IMG/VR virus record: IMGVR_UViG_3300047548_002254
Coordinates: 1 to 40,520 of that record
DNA from: a virus
Length of the DNA stretch: 40,520 nt
Direction: 5' to 3' (one strand)
The notes below the pieces were generated by a model. That model had not been told where the DNA came from. It saw only the letters and a list, made by a program, of their open reading frames with translations, and searched no databases. The translations under genes were made by a program, and so were the position numbers. The stretch's first letter is position 1, and each line of letters begins with the position of its first letter. This document shows positions 13,772 to 20,470 of the stretch, in pieces.

Positions 13772-14317
13772 TTGAATCAGACAGCCCCTGCCGCATCCGC
13801 TGGATCGGATGCGCGCGTGCCCCTCGGATCTGCAGCTGCAGGCCGGATACGCGGCGCGACCCTTGCACTCGACATCGCCACGACGACCGGCTGGGCCCTA
13901 GAGGGCACGGACGGCTACATCGCCAGCGGAACGATATCGTTCAAGAACAGCCGCTATGATGGCGGCGGGATGCGCTATCTGCGCTTCCAGCGCTGGCTTG
14001 AACAGATCGACGAGGACGCCGGGCCAATCGGGGCGGTTTACTTCGAGGAAGTCCGCCGGCACGTCAGCAACGATTCCGCTCAGGTCCATGGAGGTCTGCT
14101 CGCTGTTCTGAGCGCGTGGTGTGAGGATCGGCTGGTCGCCTACCAGGGTGTACCAGTCGGGACCATCAAGCGCTTTGCCACCGGCAAGGGCAATGCCGAC
14201 AAGGCTGCGGTGATCGATGCGGTCCGCCAGCGCGGCTATGCCCCGCTGGACGACAACGAGGCCGACGCGCTCGCCATCCTGCTCTGGGCCATCGAGACCC
14301 GGGGAGGTGTGCGATGA
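13772..14317 (+). CDS. RuvC-like Holliday-junction resolvase
   Basis: This 181-residue protein has the RNase H-fold pattern of RuvC-type resolvases: LALDIATTTGWAL with Asp34, AVYFEEVRRH with Glu92, and DDNEADALAILLWA with Asp161 and Asp165. A GKGNADKAAV stretch precedes the last motif, as in phage RuvC relatives. The start is a TTG at 13772: a perfect GGAGG (13761-13765) sits 6 bases before it and no ATG is as well placed. It opens a second rightward operon after the non-coding region. It probably resolves branched DNA before packaging or during recombination. The N-terminal 25 residues are low complexity. Confidence 0.87.
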   Translation: MNQTAPAASAGSDARVPLGSAAAGRIRGATLALDIATTTGWALEGTDGYIASGTISFKNSRYDGGGMRYLRFQRWLEQIDEDAGPIGAVYFEEVRRHVSNDSAQVHGGLLAVLSAWCEDRLVAYQGVPVGTIKRFATGKGNADKAAVIDAVRQRGYAPLDDNEADALAILLWAIETRGGVR

Positions 14318-14568
14318 CCACCTGGTCCATTCTCGGGCACACCGCCAAGGTGCTCGAAGAACGCCGCGACGATTACGGTGACGCTGCCGAACAGTTCAAA
14401 GCCATCGCTGAGCGCTGGTCGATTACGCTCGGAACACCAGTGACCGCTGACCAGGTCGTCCTGTGCATGATCGATCTCAAGCTGACACGGCTCGCCTACG
14501 ATCCCTGCCACACCGACAGCATCGTCGATGTCATTGGCTATGCCGCGCTGCTCAAGGAAGTGCGCTGA
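14314..14568 (+). CDS. DUF6378-like phage protein
   Basis: This 84-residue protein resembles the phage family I know as DUF6378: an ERRDDYGDAAEQFKAIAERW motif, then VTADQVVLCMIDLKLTRLA and a C-terminal HTDSIVDVIGYAALL. The pattern of acidic and helical segments is like that of MazG-type all-alpha nucleotide pyrophosphohydrolases, so a nucleotide-handling role is possible but unproven. It starts inside the resolvase stop codon (ATGA) and its own stop overlaps the following ATG (TGATG), so it lies in a coupled run of small genes. Confidence 0.75.
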   Translation: MTTWSILGHTAKVLEERRDDYGDAAEQFKAIAERWSITLGTPVTADQVVLCMIDLKLTRLAYDPCHTDSIVDVIGYAALLKEVR

Positions 14569-14756
14569 TGAGCATGACCTCCCGGATTTACAGCCACGGC
14601 ACCCAGCGGGACGGCGAGCAGCTTCGCCGCGATGGCTGGAGGAATGGCATCCTGGCCATTTCGGTAAGCGATCAGCGGCTCACCAGCATGGAGCGCGAAG
14701 CAATCCTGGCGATTGGCGAGCGGCTATATGGAGGCGGCCGTGGCAAGGGGGCGTAA
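14568..14756 (+). CDS. Small phage protein, 62 residues
   Basis: This small gene starts at the ATG overlapping the previous stop (TGATG); a second ATG two codons later is equally possible. The sequence is polar at the N-terminus (YSHGTQRDGEQLRRDGW) and ends in a helix with a Gly-rich tail (ERLYGGGRGKGA). No family is recognised. It overlaps the following gene by 17 bases in another frame, and it lies in an otherwise gap-free operon, which supports translation. Confidence 0.6.
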   Translation: MSMTSRIYSHGTQRDGEQLRRDGWRNGILAISVSDQRLTSMEREAILAIGERLYGGGRGKGA

Positions 14757-15321
14757 GCGTAAAGCAGGCAAGCGCCACCCGTCTGGCAAGCTGGTGCAGC
14801 CGCGACGGGCTGAAAGCCAGAGCGATATCATGGGCACGGCACTCGACGCCCGGCAGCGCCACTACGGGATCGGTGCCAAGCAGGCCCGGGACGAACGACT
14901 TGGCACAGCGCTCGGTCGCCTCTCCTTCGCGGGCAAGATCACGCCCGATCAGTATGCAGCTGGTGAGCTCTACGGGGAGCTGATGGCACGCCACAATGCG
15001 GTCATGGGATTGCCCATCGATCAACCGCGCTCGGTCACGGGTCTGCTCATCAACGAGGGGATCTTTGGCGGCGGTGCGCCCGATCCTGATCCCGAGCTGG
15101 TCGACAAGATCCGGCGTCAGGCAGCAGGCGCGGCGCTCATGCTACGGGGCTGCGATCAGGACATCGCGGGCAGGGCAGGGCGGCGTTCCAGCGTACTGGT
15201 CCACATCCTGGCCTGCCATGATGTGGAGGCTTTGCGTTGGTCTCCTGCGGACCTTCATAACCTGCGTCTTGGGCTTGATTCCCTGTGCCGGTTCTTCCGG
15301 ATCAGGCGAGACAGTTTTTAA
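14740..15321 (+). CDS. Basic protein in the late-regulator position
   Basis: This 193-residue protein starts most plausibly at the GTG at 14740, since GGAGG (14730-14734) lies 5 bases before it; an ATG at 14728 gives four more residues but a poorer site. The N-terminus is strongly basic (ARGRKRKAGKRHPSGKLV). The middle contains DERLGTALGRLSFAGKITPD and the end is rich in Arg (SLCRFFRIRRDSF). No family motif is recognised. The gene ends 6 bases before a promoter-terminator pair (15328-15474), exactly where lambdoid phages encode the Q antiterminator, so a late regulator is a testable guess, no more. Confidence 0.7.
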   Translation: MARGRKRKAGKRHPSGKLVQPRRAESQSDIMGTALDARQRHYGIGAKQARDERLGTALGRLSFAGKITPDQYAAGELYGELMARHNAVMGLPIDQPRSVTGLLINEGIFGGGAPDPDPELVDKIRRQAAGAALMLRGCDQDIAGRAGRRSSVLVHILACHDVEALRWSPADLHNLRLGLDSLCRFFRIRRDSF

Positions 15322-15327
15322 GATTCT

Positions 15328-15356
15328 TGCTAAGCAAGATAAAATAAAAATATGAT
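15328..15356 (+). promoter_or_regulatory. Candidate late promoter
   Basis: TTGCTA (15328-15333) and TATGAT (15351-15356) are separated by 17 bases; four and five of six bases match the sigma70 consensus. The spacer is AT-rich (GATAAAATAAAA). A perfect inverted repeat TCTTGC-TAA-GCAAGA (15325-15339) overlaps the -35 box and could be a regulator site. The expected start is about 15363. Confidence 0.55.
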
Positions 15357-15437
15357 TCTGAACGGTAAAGTGCAATAAGGTGATTGACGGGACTGTTGCT
15401 GAAGCGTAGGGCTTCCGAAATAGAGAGTTCAGAACTG

Positions 15438-15474
15438 CGCCCGGGGCAAACGCTTCCGGGCGTTGTTCGTTTTT
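15438..15474 (+). terminator. Intrinsic terminator downstream of the candidate late promoter
   Basis: CGCCCGG (15438-15444) and CCGGGCG (15456-15462) form a perfect 7-bp stem with an 11-base loop, followed by TTGTTCGTTTTT. Transcription from the promoter at 15328-15356 would stop after about 110 bases. Two small hairpins precede it: GAAGC-GTAGG-GCTTC and AGTTC-A-GAACT. Confidence 0.7.
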
Positions 15475-15533
15475 CGGGGGCAGAGAATGCCTCGTGCTTG
15501 TCTCAACTGGGTTCTTGGAGCATTGCGCAACCC

Positions 15534-15701
15534 ATGAGCAGCATCGATTCCAGAGCAATCATCGAGGAAGTCGTGAGCAAGCTTCCAGACCTCCTGCGGG
15601 CTGATCTGGCCTCCCGCGATCCTGCCATTCGCCAAAGCGCGGAAGAGGTTGTCGCTGCCAAGATTGCTCTGGCGCTCGAAGAGCTGCGCGCGGCTAGCTA
15701 A
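15534..15701 (+). CDS. Small DUF6771-like protein
   Basis: This 55-residue protein begins at the ATG at 15534. An in-frame TTG at 15384 would add 50 residues but would run through the intrinsic terminator, so I reject it. The sequence is one long helical run (SRAIIEEVVSKLPDLLRADL, then IRQSAEEVVAAKIALALEEL), similar in style to short phage proteins called DUF6771. The nearest GGAG is 13 bases upstream, which is far. The function is unknown; it is the first gene after the promoter-terminator pair. Confidence 0.55.
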   Translation: MSSIDSRAIIEEVVSKLPDLLRADLASRDPAIRQSAEEVVAAKIALALEELRAAS

Positions 15702-15718
15702 CACCGAGGACAACGGTG

Positions 15719-15985
15719 ATGGCTGAACGATTGCGCGGACGCCGTGCAGTCGCCCAGCGGCTTCGTCGTTTACGTGCCGACCCCCTCTGCCGCGATTGCG
15801 CTTCTGCCGGGATAGTCCGCGAGGCGATCGTGCCTGACCACATCGTGCCGCTCGCCCATGGTGGATCGGACGAGGACTGCAACATCCGCTGCCTCTGCGC
15901 TGAGTGCCACGCCAAGCGGACAGCGCAGCAATTCGGCCAGCGCAGGACGGTCCCCGTAGGGTCCGACGGTTGGCCGATCGGGTGA
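15719..15985 (+). CDS. HNH endonuclease
   Basis: This 88-residue HNH nuclease has a CRDC pair near residue 24, the DHIVPLAHGG motif, NIRCLCAECHAKRT with the second Cys pair, and the usual AQQFG end. It starts at the ATG at 15719, with GAGGA 8 bases before it. In HK97-type phages a small HNH protein near the terminase genes is needed for specific cleavage during packaging. Here it is separated from TerS by about 4 kb of accessory genes, so the link to packaging is likely but less direct than usual. It has no fused domain. Confidence 0.9.
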   Translation: MAERLRGRRAVAQRLRRLRADPLCRDCASAGIVREAIVPDHIVPLAHGGSDEDCNIRCLCAECHAKRTAQQFGQRRTVPVGSDGWPIG

Positions 15986-16013
15986 CCAGGTAGGGGGGCG
16001 GTCCGAAAGTCTG

Positions 16014-16035
16014 GCGGTTTGACGGGGGAAACCGC
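16014..16035 (+). repeat. Hairpin in the gap after the HNH gene
   Basis: GCGGTTT (16014-16020) and AAACCGC (16029-16035) form a perfect 7-bp stem with loop GACGGGGG, in a G-rich 186-base gap. No T-run follows, and nothing else was recognised there. Confidence 0.4.
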
Positions 16036-16171
16036 GCTTGGTCCAAACTTTACGCAACCGCGAGTTAGCAACCGGGGGTCAGAAAGCAGAAAGTCTCAGA
16101 TTTCCGTCGATTTGACTGGATAGTCGCCCCAATAAGAGCGGTAGTCGCTTCACGAACACGGAGCGACGCAG

Positions 16172-16534
16172 ATGACCAATCCGACATTGCCAACTGCCAA
16201 CGAAGCCTGGGGTTTTTACGGCACCAGCGGCGCCTTCGCAGATGCTGACGCAGCCTGGGAGATTGCCTTCCTGGCGGTGCTGGCAGCAACTGAAGGCACG
16301 GCCGAAGGGGTGCGGGACTTTCTCGACAGCCGCCACGGCCGCCACTTTGCTGATGACGTCCACAACGGCGTCCATGTAGGACTTGACCTGACCGCAGCCA
16401 CCCATGCGGCGGTCACCCGCTGGATGGGTTGGACTATCGACCGCAAAACGGCGCGCGAGATGGCGATGCCCAAGGGGCTGCCCTACCTGACGGGCTTCGT
16501 CCTCTATTTCAGCCTTAAGGCGCAGGCCGCATGA
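16172..16534 (+). CDS. Phage protein, unknown function
   Basis: This 120-residue protein starts 8 bases after GGAG. It is acidic and helical, with EAWGFYGTSGAF at the N-terminus, a central VRDFLDSRHGRHFADDVHNG stretch containing several His and Asp residues, and a C-terminal MAMPKGLPYLTGFVLYF. I know proteins like it only as hypothetical sphingomonad mobile-element proteins. The next gene overlaps its stop (ATGA), so the two are probably co-expressed. No signal peptide or membrane segment is clear. Confidence 0.7.
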   Translation: MTNPTLPTANEAWGFYGTSGAFADADAAWEIAFLAVLAATEGTAEGVRDFLDSRHGRHFADDVHNGVHVGLDLTAATHAAVTRWMGWTIDRKTAREMAMPKGLPYLTGFVLYFSLKAQAA

Positions 16535-16755
16535 GCCCGGACATCACCAGTACGATCCGTCTTGCGATCCGCACGCTGCCGGAGAATTTCGACCGCGGCC
16601 GGATCGCCTCGGTGATCGAGACGATCGAACAGGAACTTTACGAGGGCGGCATCTATGCCAGCGCGACTGCTGACAGCTACACCATCGAGATCACAGTGCG
16701 GAGTGACCAGTTGCTCGATACGGCGCAGGTGCTGACCGAGCTCGAACTCATCTGA
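16531..16755 (+). CDS. Small phage protein, unknown function
   Basis: This 74-residue protein overlaps the previous stop (ATGA). It alternates helix and strand (FDRGRIASVIETIEQELYEG, then SYTIEITVRSDQLLD), which suggests a small alpha/beta fold. No family is recognised. Its partner is the upstream 120-residue gene; together they form a two-gene unit between the HNH gene and the virion-like cluster. Confidence 0.65.
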   Translation: MSPDITSTIRLAIRTLPENFDRGRIASVIETIEQELYEGGIYASATADSYTIEITVRSDQLLDTAQVLTELELI

Positions 16756-16788
16756 CGTCGAAGTAATCAAAAGGCGGGAGCAGTACGC

Positions 16789-17316
16789 ATGACGCTACCG
16801 TCTTCCGGTGCGATTTCCTTGTCCGCAGTGAATGTCGAGCTTGGAAGAGCGAGCACCGCGGCAATTTCGCTCGGCGAAACGGCCGTTCGCAATCTGGCGG
16901 GGATTGCCAGCGGCGCGATTTCGCTCAGCAACCTATACGGCAAGAGCCTGGTGACGGGGACAACCGTAACTGTCACCGAAGGCCAGTATGACACAGGCGG
17001 AAAAGTGCCTTTCATATACGCTGGTTATTCAGCGTCCGGTAGCAGCTGCGCATACGTGTTGGGCAGCGCGTCGCCAACGATTTACAAATCGGTCGCCATC
17101 AAGGGAATCTGGTCGGTGAGCTCTGGATCAACCAGCCTAGACTTTGCAGGAAATCAGACTGGAAATTCGTCGTTCCTGACGAGTGTGACGATTAACGGCA
17201 CCAGCTTGGGAGCCGTTCCTGCCGGTTCCTACAATTCGAACCTGAACATTACGACTTACACCTTCCAGGTCACAGGTTTTGACGGGGTTGGTTCCTCAAC
17301 AGTGGTACTGCGATGA
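16789..17316 (+). CDS. Virion-like protein with ISLS-type N-terminal motif
   Basis: This 175-residue protein begins with the phage-structural motif LPSSGAISLSAVNVELGR, repeated in shorter form as AISLGETAVRNLAG and GAISLSNLYGKS. Such repeats occur at the N-terminus of many phage fibre- or decoration-like proteins. The rest is rich in Ser, Thr and Gly with strand-like stretches (FLTSVTINGTSLGAV, ITTYTFQVTGFDGVG), consistent with a beta-structured surface protein. It lies far from the tail genes, before the terminase, so a decoration or receptor-binding role is a guess. The following 40-aa gene overlaps its stop. Confidence 0.7.
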   Translation: MTLPSSGAISLSAVNVELGRASTAAISLGETAVRNLAGIASGAISLSNLYGKSLVTGTTVTVTEGQYDTGGKVPFIYAGYSASGSSCAYVLGSASPTIYKSVAIKGIWSVSSGSTSLDFAGNQTGNSSFLTSVTINGTSLGAVPAGSYNSNLNITTYTFQVTGFDGVGSSTVVLR

Positions 17317-17435
17317 CGACACGAGCTGAGCAGGGCGACCAATTGCCTCCAACCCCACCGCCAGTGGTGCGCGAAGGGGATTATGATGGCGCGGCATACC
17401 GAACCGAAACCTGGCACGAACCGGAAGAGCTGTGA
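17313..17435 (+). CDS. 40-residue gene bridging two virion-like genes
   Basis: This very short gene (40 residues) starts at an ATG overlapping the previous stop (ATGA) and ends in a TGA overlapping the next ATG (TGATG). It is proline-rich and acidic (QLPPTPPPVVREGDYDG, then WHEPEEL). Coupling at both ends is the evidence for translation. It could be a small virion linker or only a translational relay; no family is recognised. Confidence 0.55.
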   Translation: MTTRAEQGDQLPPTPPPVVREGDYDGAAYRTETWHEPEEL

Positions 17436-17971
17436 TGCTGAACAAGTCCTTCCGCTATAGCGCCCTGTCTGTCGACCTGGTCGAGTTGGAACCGGGTGAA
17501 AGCTTCACCTTTCAGCTCAATCCGGCCAGCGCCAGTTATGGGGTCTTTGCCCTTGGTGGTTCGCGCAGCAGCGATGACGCAACCGAGGTAACCGACCCGG
17601 CGGTGCATGAGGTAACGACACTTACGTCTGGCGCGGTGCCTGGCCGGGCCTTCAATTTTGTCGGTCACTGGCTTCCCAATGGGGCGGATCATGGCTGGTC
17701 GAACGATGCGGTCGGACACGAACCGATGACCATCACCGCCGGGGAGCAGGGCGCCAGATGGGTTTGCCTCTCGCGTAACGAGAGCGGCGAACGTGAAGTC
17801 CAGCATCTCCGCGTTGATGGGGAGAGCACCCTGCCGGCCGGCTGGGGCTTTGTCGTCGCGCGCGGGTCATTTGCATGCGATGGCAAGACAGCCGAGCAAC
17901 TCGCCTATTTTCGTCCCCGTGAGCGGGACCTGTCGATTACCGGAATCGGCGACATCCTGCTGGTCCGATAA
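17435..17971 (+). CDS. Protein paired with the virion-like gene, unknown function
   Basis: This 178-residue protein starts at the ATG at 17435, overlapping the 40-aa gene. It is strand-rich with few charged helices (LVELEPGESFTFQLNPA, WVCLSRNESGE, WGFVVARGSFACDG) and ends in DLSITGIGDILLVR. The fold could be a cupin-like or jelly-roll beta-barrel, but no metal-binding motif is visible. Coupling to the upstream virion-like gene suggests a joint structural role. The antisense tRNA gene begins 27 bases after its stop. Confidence 0.65.
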   Translation: MLNKSFRYSALSVDLVELEPGESFTFQLNPASASYGVFALGGSRSSDDATEVTDPAVHEVTTLTSGAVPGRAFNFVGHWLPNGADHGWSNDAVGHEPMTITAGEQGARWVCLSRNESGEREVQHLRVDGESTLPAGWGFVVARGSFACDGKTAEQLAYFRPRERDLSITGIGDILLVR

Positions 17972-17998
17972 GGGCCATTAACGCCTCAATCAGGGTAT

Positions 17999-18075
17999 TG
18001 GTGGGCCCGGCAGGACTCGAACCCGCGACCTAGCCGTTATGAGCGGCCAGCTCTAACCAACTGAGCTACAGGCCC
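17999..18075 (-). tRNA. tRNA with CAT anticodon, probably tRNA-Ile2 (AUA-reading)
   Basis: The minus strand folds into a full 77-nt cloverleaf with encoded CCA. Acceptor GGGCCTG pairs with CGGGCCC, the D-arm is GCTC...GAGC, the anticodon stem is GGCCG/CGGCT with loop CTCATAA, and the T-arm holds GGTTCGAGTCC. The anticodon is CAT, so it is either elongator Met or Ile2. The C4-G69 and C5-G68 pairs match what I recall as the recognition pairs of the lysidine synthetase TilS, and the acceptor resembles tRNA-Ile, so Ile2 is favoured. It is antisense to the phage genes on both sides. Confidence 0.88.
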
Positions 18076-18166
18076 CACCTCCAGCGCCCATAGCGGTTTA
18101 CCAACATCGCAAACAAGAGCCGCGAGCCATTAGGCTTTTGCGACCAAGCCCGTTTCAAGGACATTT

Positions 18167-19423
18167 ATGGATCAGGACTGGCCGGCCCAGAGCAACGAGC
18201 TCTGGCCGATAGAGAAGATCACGCCTTATGCGCGCAATTCCCGCTCGCACTCGGACGAGCAGGTCGCGCAGATTGCGGCCTCAATCCGCGAATGGGGCTG
18301 GACCAACCCGATCCTCGTCGATGAAGACGGCGGCCTGATCGCCGGCCACGGCCGACTGCTTGCCGCGCGCAAGCTCGGTCTCACCCAGATCCCGACCATG
18401 GTCGCCAAGGGCTGGAGCGAAGCGCAGAAAAAGGCCTACGTCATTGCTGACAACAAGCTGGCGCTGAACGCCGGCTGGGACCTCGAACTGCTGGCCGTCG
18501 AACTCGGCGACCTGCAGGGTTTCAACTTTGATCTGCGGCTAACCGGCTTTTCCGACGACGAACTGGGCAAGCTGCTGGCCGAAAAGACCGAGGGCGAGAC
18601 TGACCCTGACGACATTCCTGAGGCTCCTGCAGATCCTGTCGCCAAACCCGGCGATGTCTGGCTACTCGGCAAGCACCGGCTGGTCTGCGGTGACAGCACC
18701 GATGCCGGCACTGTGGCCAAAGCCCTGAACGGTGTCACGCCCCACCTGATGATCACCGATCCGCCCTATGGCGTCGAATATGACCCCGCCTGGCGTGAGC
18801 GGGCCGGGGTTACTTCAAGCGGTACAGCCAAAGGCAAGGTGCTCAATGACGACAAGGCCGACTGGCGTGAAGCCTGGGCCCTGTTCCCGGGAGAAGTCGC
18901 CTATGTCTGGCACGCTGGCTTATTCGCCGGCGTCGTCGGGGACAGCCTGATTGCCTGCGATTTTCAACTCCGCTCCCAGATCATCTGGGCCAAAAGCCAT
19001 GCACCCATGTCGCGCGGTAATTACCACTGGCGCCACGAGCCCTGCTGGTACGCGGTCAAAAAGGGCGCGAACGGGCATTGGGAAGGTGATCGTAAGCAGA
19101 ACACTGTTTGGGAAATCGCCAAGCCGCAGAAGAATGAGACAGGTCACGGCACACAGAAGCCGGTCGAATGCATGAAACGTCCGATCGAGAACAATTCTAG
19201 CCCCGGTCAGGCGGTCTATGAGCCGTTCTCTGGTTCGGGCACTACTATCATCGCCGGTGAAATGACGGGCCGATCGGTTCACGCGATTGAGCTAAACCCG
19301 GCTTACGTCGATGTGGCGATCAAGCGCTGGCAGGATTTTACGGGCCTTGAAGCTGTGCTTGAAGAGAATGGCCGAACGTTCAATTCAATCTCGGGGGCGA
19401 TTGAGACGGTCTGCGCCAGTTAA
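18167..19423 (+). CDS. ParB-domain DNA methyltransferase (N4-cytosine or N6-adenine)
   Basis: This 418-residue protein joins a ParB/Srx-like N-terminal domain (about 10-110, with NPILVDEDGGLIAGHGRLLA and VIADNKLALNAGWD) to a DNA methyltransferase. The catalytic motif DPPYG is near residue 204 and the SAM-binding FSGSGTT near 355, so the order is DPPY then FxGxG (beta class). HGTQKPVECM before motif I is typical. Such orphan enzymes near phage terminase genes usually protect or mark phage DNA. No restriction partner is visible. Its stop overlaps the convergent nuclease gene by 4 bases. Confidence 0.92.
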   Translation: MDQDWPAQSNELWPIEKITPYARNSRSHSDEQVAQIAASIREWGWTNPILVDEDGGLIAGHGRLLAARKLGLTQIPTMVAKGWSEAQKKAYVIADNKLALNAGWDLELLAVELGDLQGFNFDLRLTGFSDDELGKLLAEKTEGETDPDDIPEAPADPVAKPGDVWLLGKHRLVCGDSTDAGTVAKALNGVTPHLMITDPPYGVEYDPAWRERAGVTSSGTAKGKVLNDDKADWREAWALFPGEVAYVWHAGLFAGVVGDSLIACDFQLRSQIIWAKSHAPMSRGNYHWRHEPCWYAVKKGANGHWEGDRKQNTVWEIAKPQKNETGHGTQKPVECMKRPIENNSSPGQAVYEPFSGSGTTIIAGEMTGRSVHAIELNPAYVDVAIKRWQDFTGLEAVLEENGRTFNSISGAIETVCAS

Positions 19424-19932
19424 CAGGAGATCCACCCATAACGCTTTACAGCATGCCCATCGCGAATTTGAGCGCAGGAGAGGTCTTCACCCTTTGCTGT
19501 GCAGCGGGCTACAATCCGGCCGTACCGATCGGTGTCGGTTTGCTCACAGAGGACCTTTGATCCGCCAATCAGCTGTTCAAGATTCGCCTGGCTGGCGTAG
19601 GGATCACCGGGGGTACATTGACGACCCGGTCGGCAGTGGCCTGGCATTTCGGGTGCATCAATTCCTTCGAGTCTGATGCGGTTCTGGCCGCAGCGGATGG
19701 TATCGCCATCCGTCACTTCGGCGGAGGAGCAAACGATATCCGCCGCCTCAGCAGATGAAGCAGACGGCAATCCGCTGACCAGGCCAAAGCCTGCGAAGCC
19801 CCCAATGATCAGGCCGCCAACTATCCATGGCAAGTGACGCAGGCGCCGCTTCCGGCGCGGCTTTGCCTTGGCGGGTTTCCAACCGCGTAGCTGTGTGACG
19901 TTGTTCGGCGCCCGGCGCCCCCTGTTCCTCAT
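19420..19932 (-). CDS. Membrane-anchored thermonuclease-like (SNase) protein
   Basis: This 170-residue protein has a basic N-terminus (KPRRKRRLRHLP), one hydrophobic segment (about 35-55) and then a staphylococcal-nuclease domain: VTDGDTIRC (Asp75, Asp78), IRLEGIDAPE (Arg87, Asp92, Glu95) and DRYGRIVARC (Arg139). Eight cysteines in the last 105 residues point to an oxidising compartment, so the domain is probably periplasmic. The gene is antisense to the methyltransferase and terminase genes and probably has its own promoter. It may degrade incoming or environmental DNA. A host-derived nuclease picked up as a moron is the alternative to a phage gene proper. Confidence 0.88.
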   Translation of the reverse strand: MRNRGRRAPNNVTQLRGWKPAKAKPRRKRRLRHLPWIVGGLIIGGFAGFGLVSGLPSASSAEAADIVCSSAEVTDGDTIRCGQNRIRLEGIDAPEMPGHCRPGRQCTPGDPYASQANLEQLIGGSKVLCEQTDTDRYGRIVARCTAKGEDLSCAQIRDGHAVKRYGWISC

Positions 19933-19987
19933 GGCCGCAATATCACTGCAGCAGTCACTAAGGACAAGTTACTAGATCGCAGATTTC

Positions 19988-20470
19988 ATGAAACCAGGAA
20001 CCAAACCCAAGCCGACCCATCTGAAGCTGGTCACGGGCAATCCCGGCAAGCGGAGCCTGAACCGCAAGGAAGCGAAGACCAAAGCTGCTATCCCGGCACC
20101 TCCCCACCACCTGACCGCCGACGCTGTCGAAGAATGGAACCGGGTGGCAACCGAGCTCTATAATCTCGGGATCCTCTCCGAGATCGACCGGGCGGCCCTT
20201 GCGGCTTACGCCATGGCTTATGGCCGCTGGGTCCAAGCCGAACGCGCGATCGCGAAGATGGCCGAGAAGGACCAGCTGACCGGCGGCCTCATGATCAAGA
20301 CATCGAACGGCAACGCGGTCCAGAACCCGCTGGTGGGCACCGCCAACAAGGCGGCGGCGGACATGATGCGTTACGCCGCAGAATTCGGGATGACGCCGAG
20401 TGCCAGGAGCAGGATCGCGGCCCAGCCGCCAGACGAAGGCGCGGACCCCGCCGACCGCTTCTTCGCCTGA
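19988..20470 (+). CDS. terS: Terminase small subunit, P27 family
   Basis: This 160-residue protein fits P27-type small terminase subunits: the opening KPGTKPKPTHLKLVTGNPGK, then a helix LTADAVEEWNRVATELYNLG and an ILSEIDRAALAAYAMAY helix, followed by a flexible tail with the NGNAVQNPLVGTANKAA motif. It recognises phage DNA and recruits the large subunit. Its end overlaps the large-subunit reading frame by about 70 bases, which is common for this pair. No good ribosome binding site is visible; an AAGGA lies about 20 bases upstream. Confidence 0.92.
   Translation: MKPGTKPKPTHLKLVTGNPGKRSLNRKEAKTKAAIPAPPHHLTADAVEEWNRVATELYNLGILSEIDRAALAAYAMAYGRWVQAERAIAKMAEKDQLTGGLMIKTSNGNAVQNPLVGTANKAAADMMRYAAEFGMTPSARSRIAAQPPDEGADPADRFFA

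Noticed and set aside
15384-15533. N-terminal extension of the 55-aa protein from TTG 15384
   Set aside because: It would cross the intrinsic terminator at 15438-15474 and has no ribosome binding site; the ATG at 15534 is simpler.
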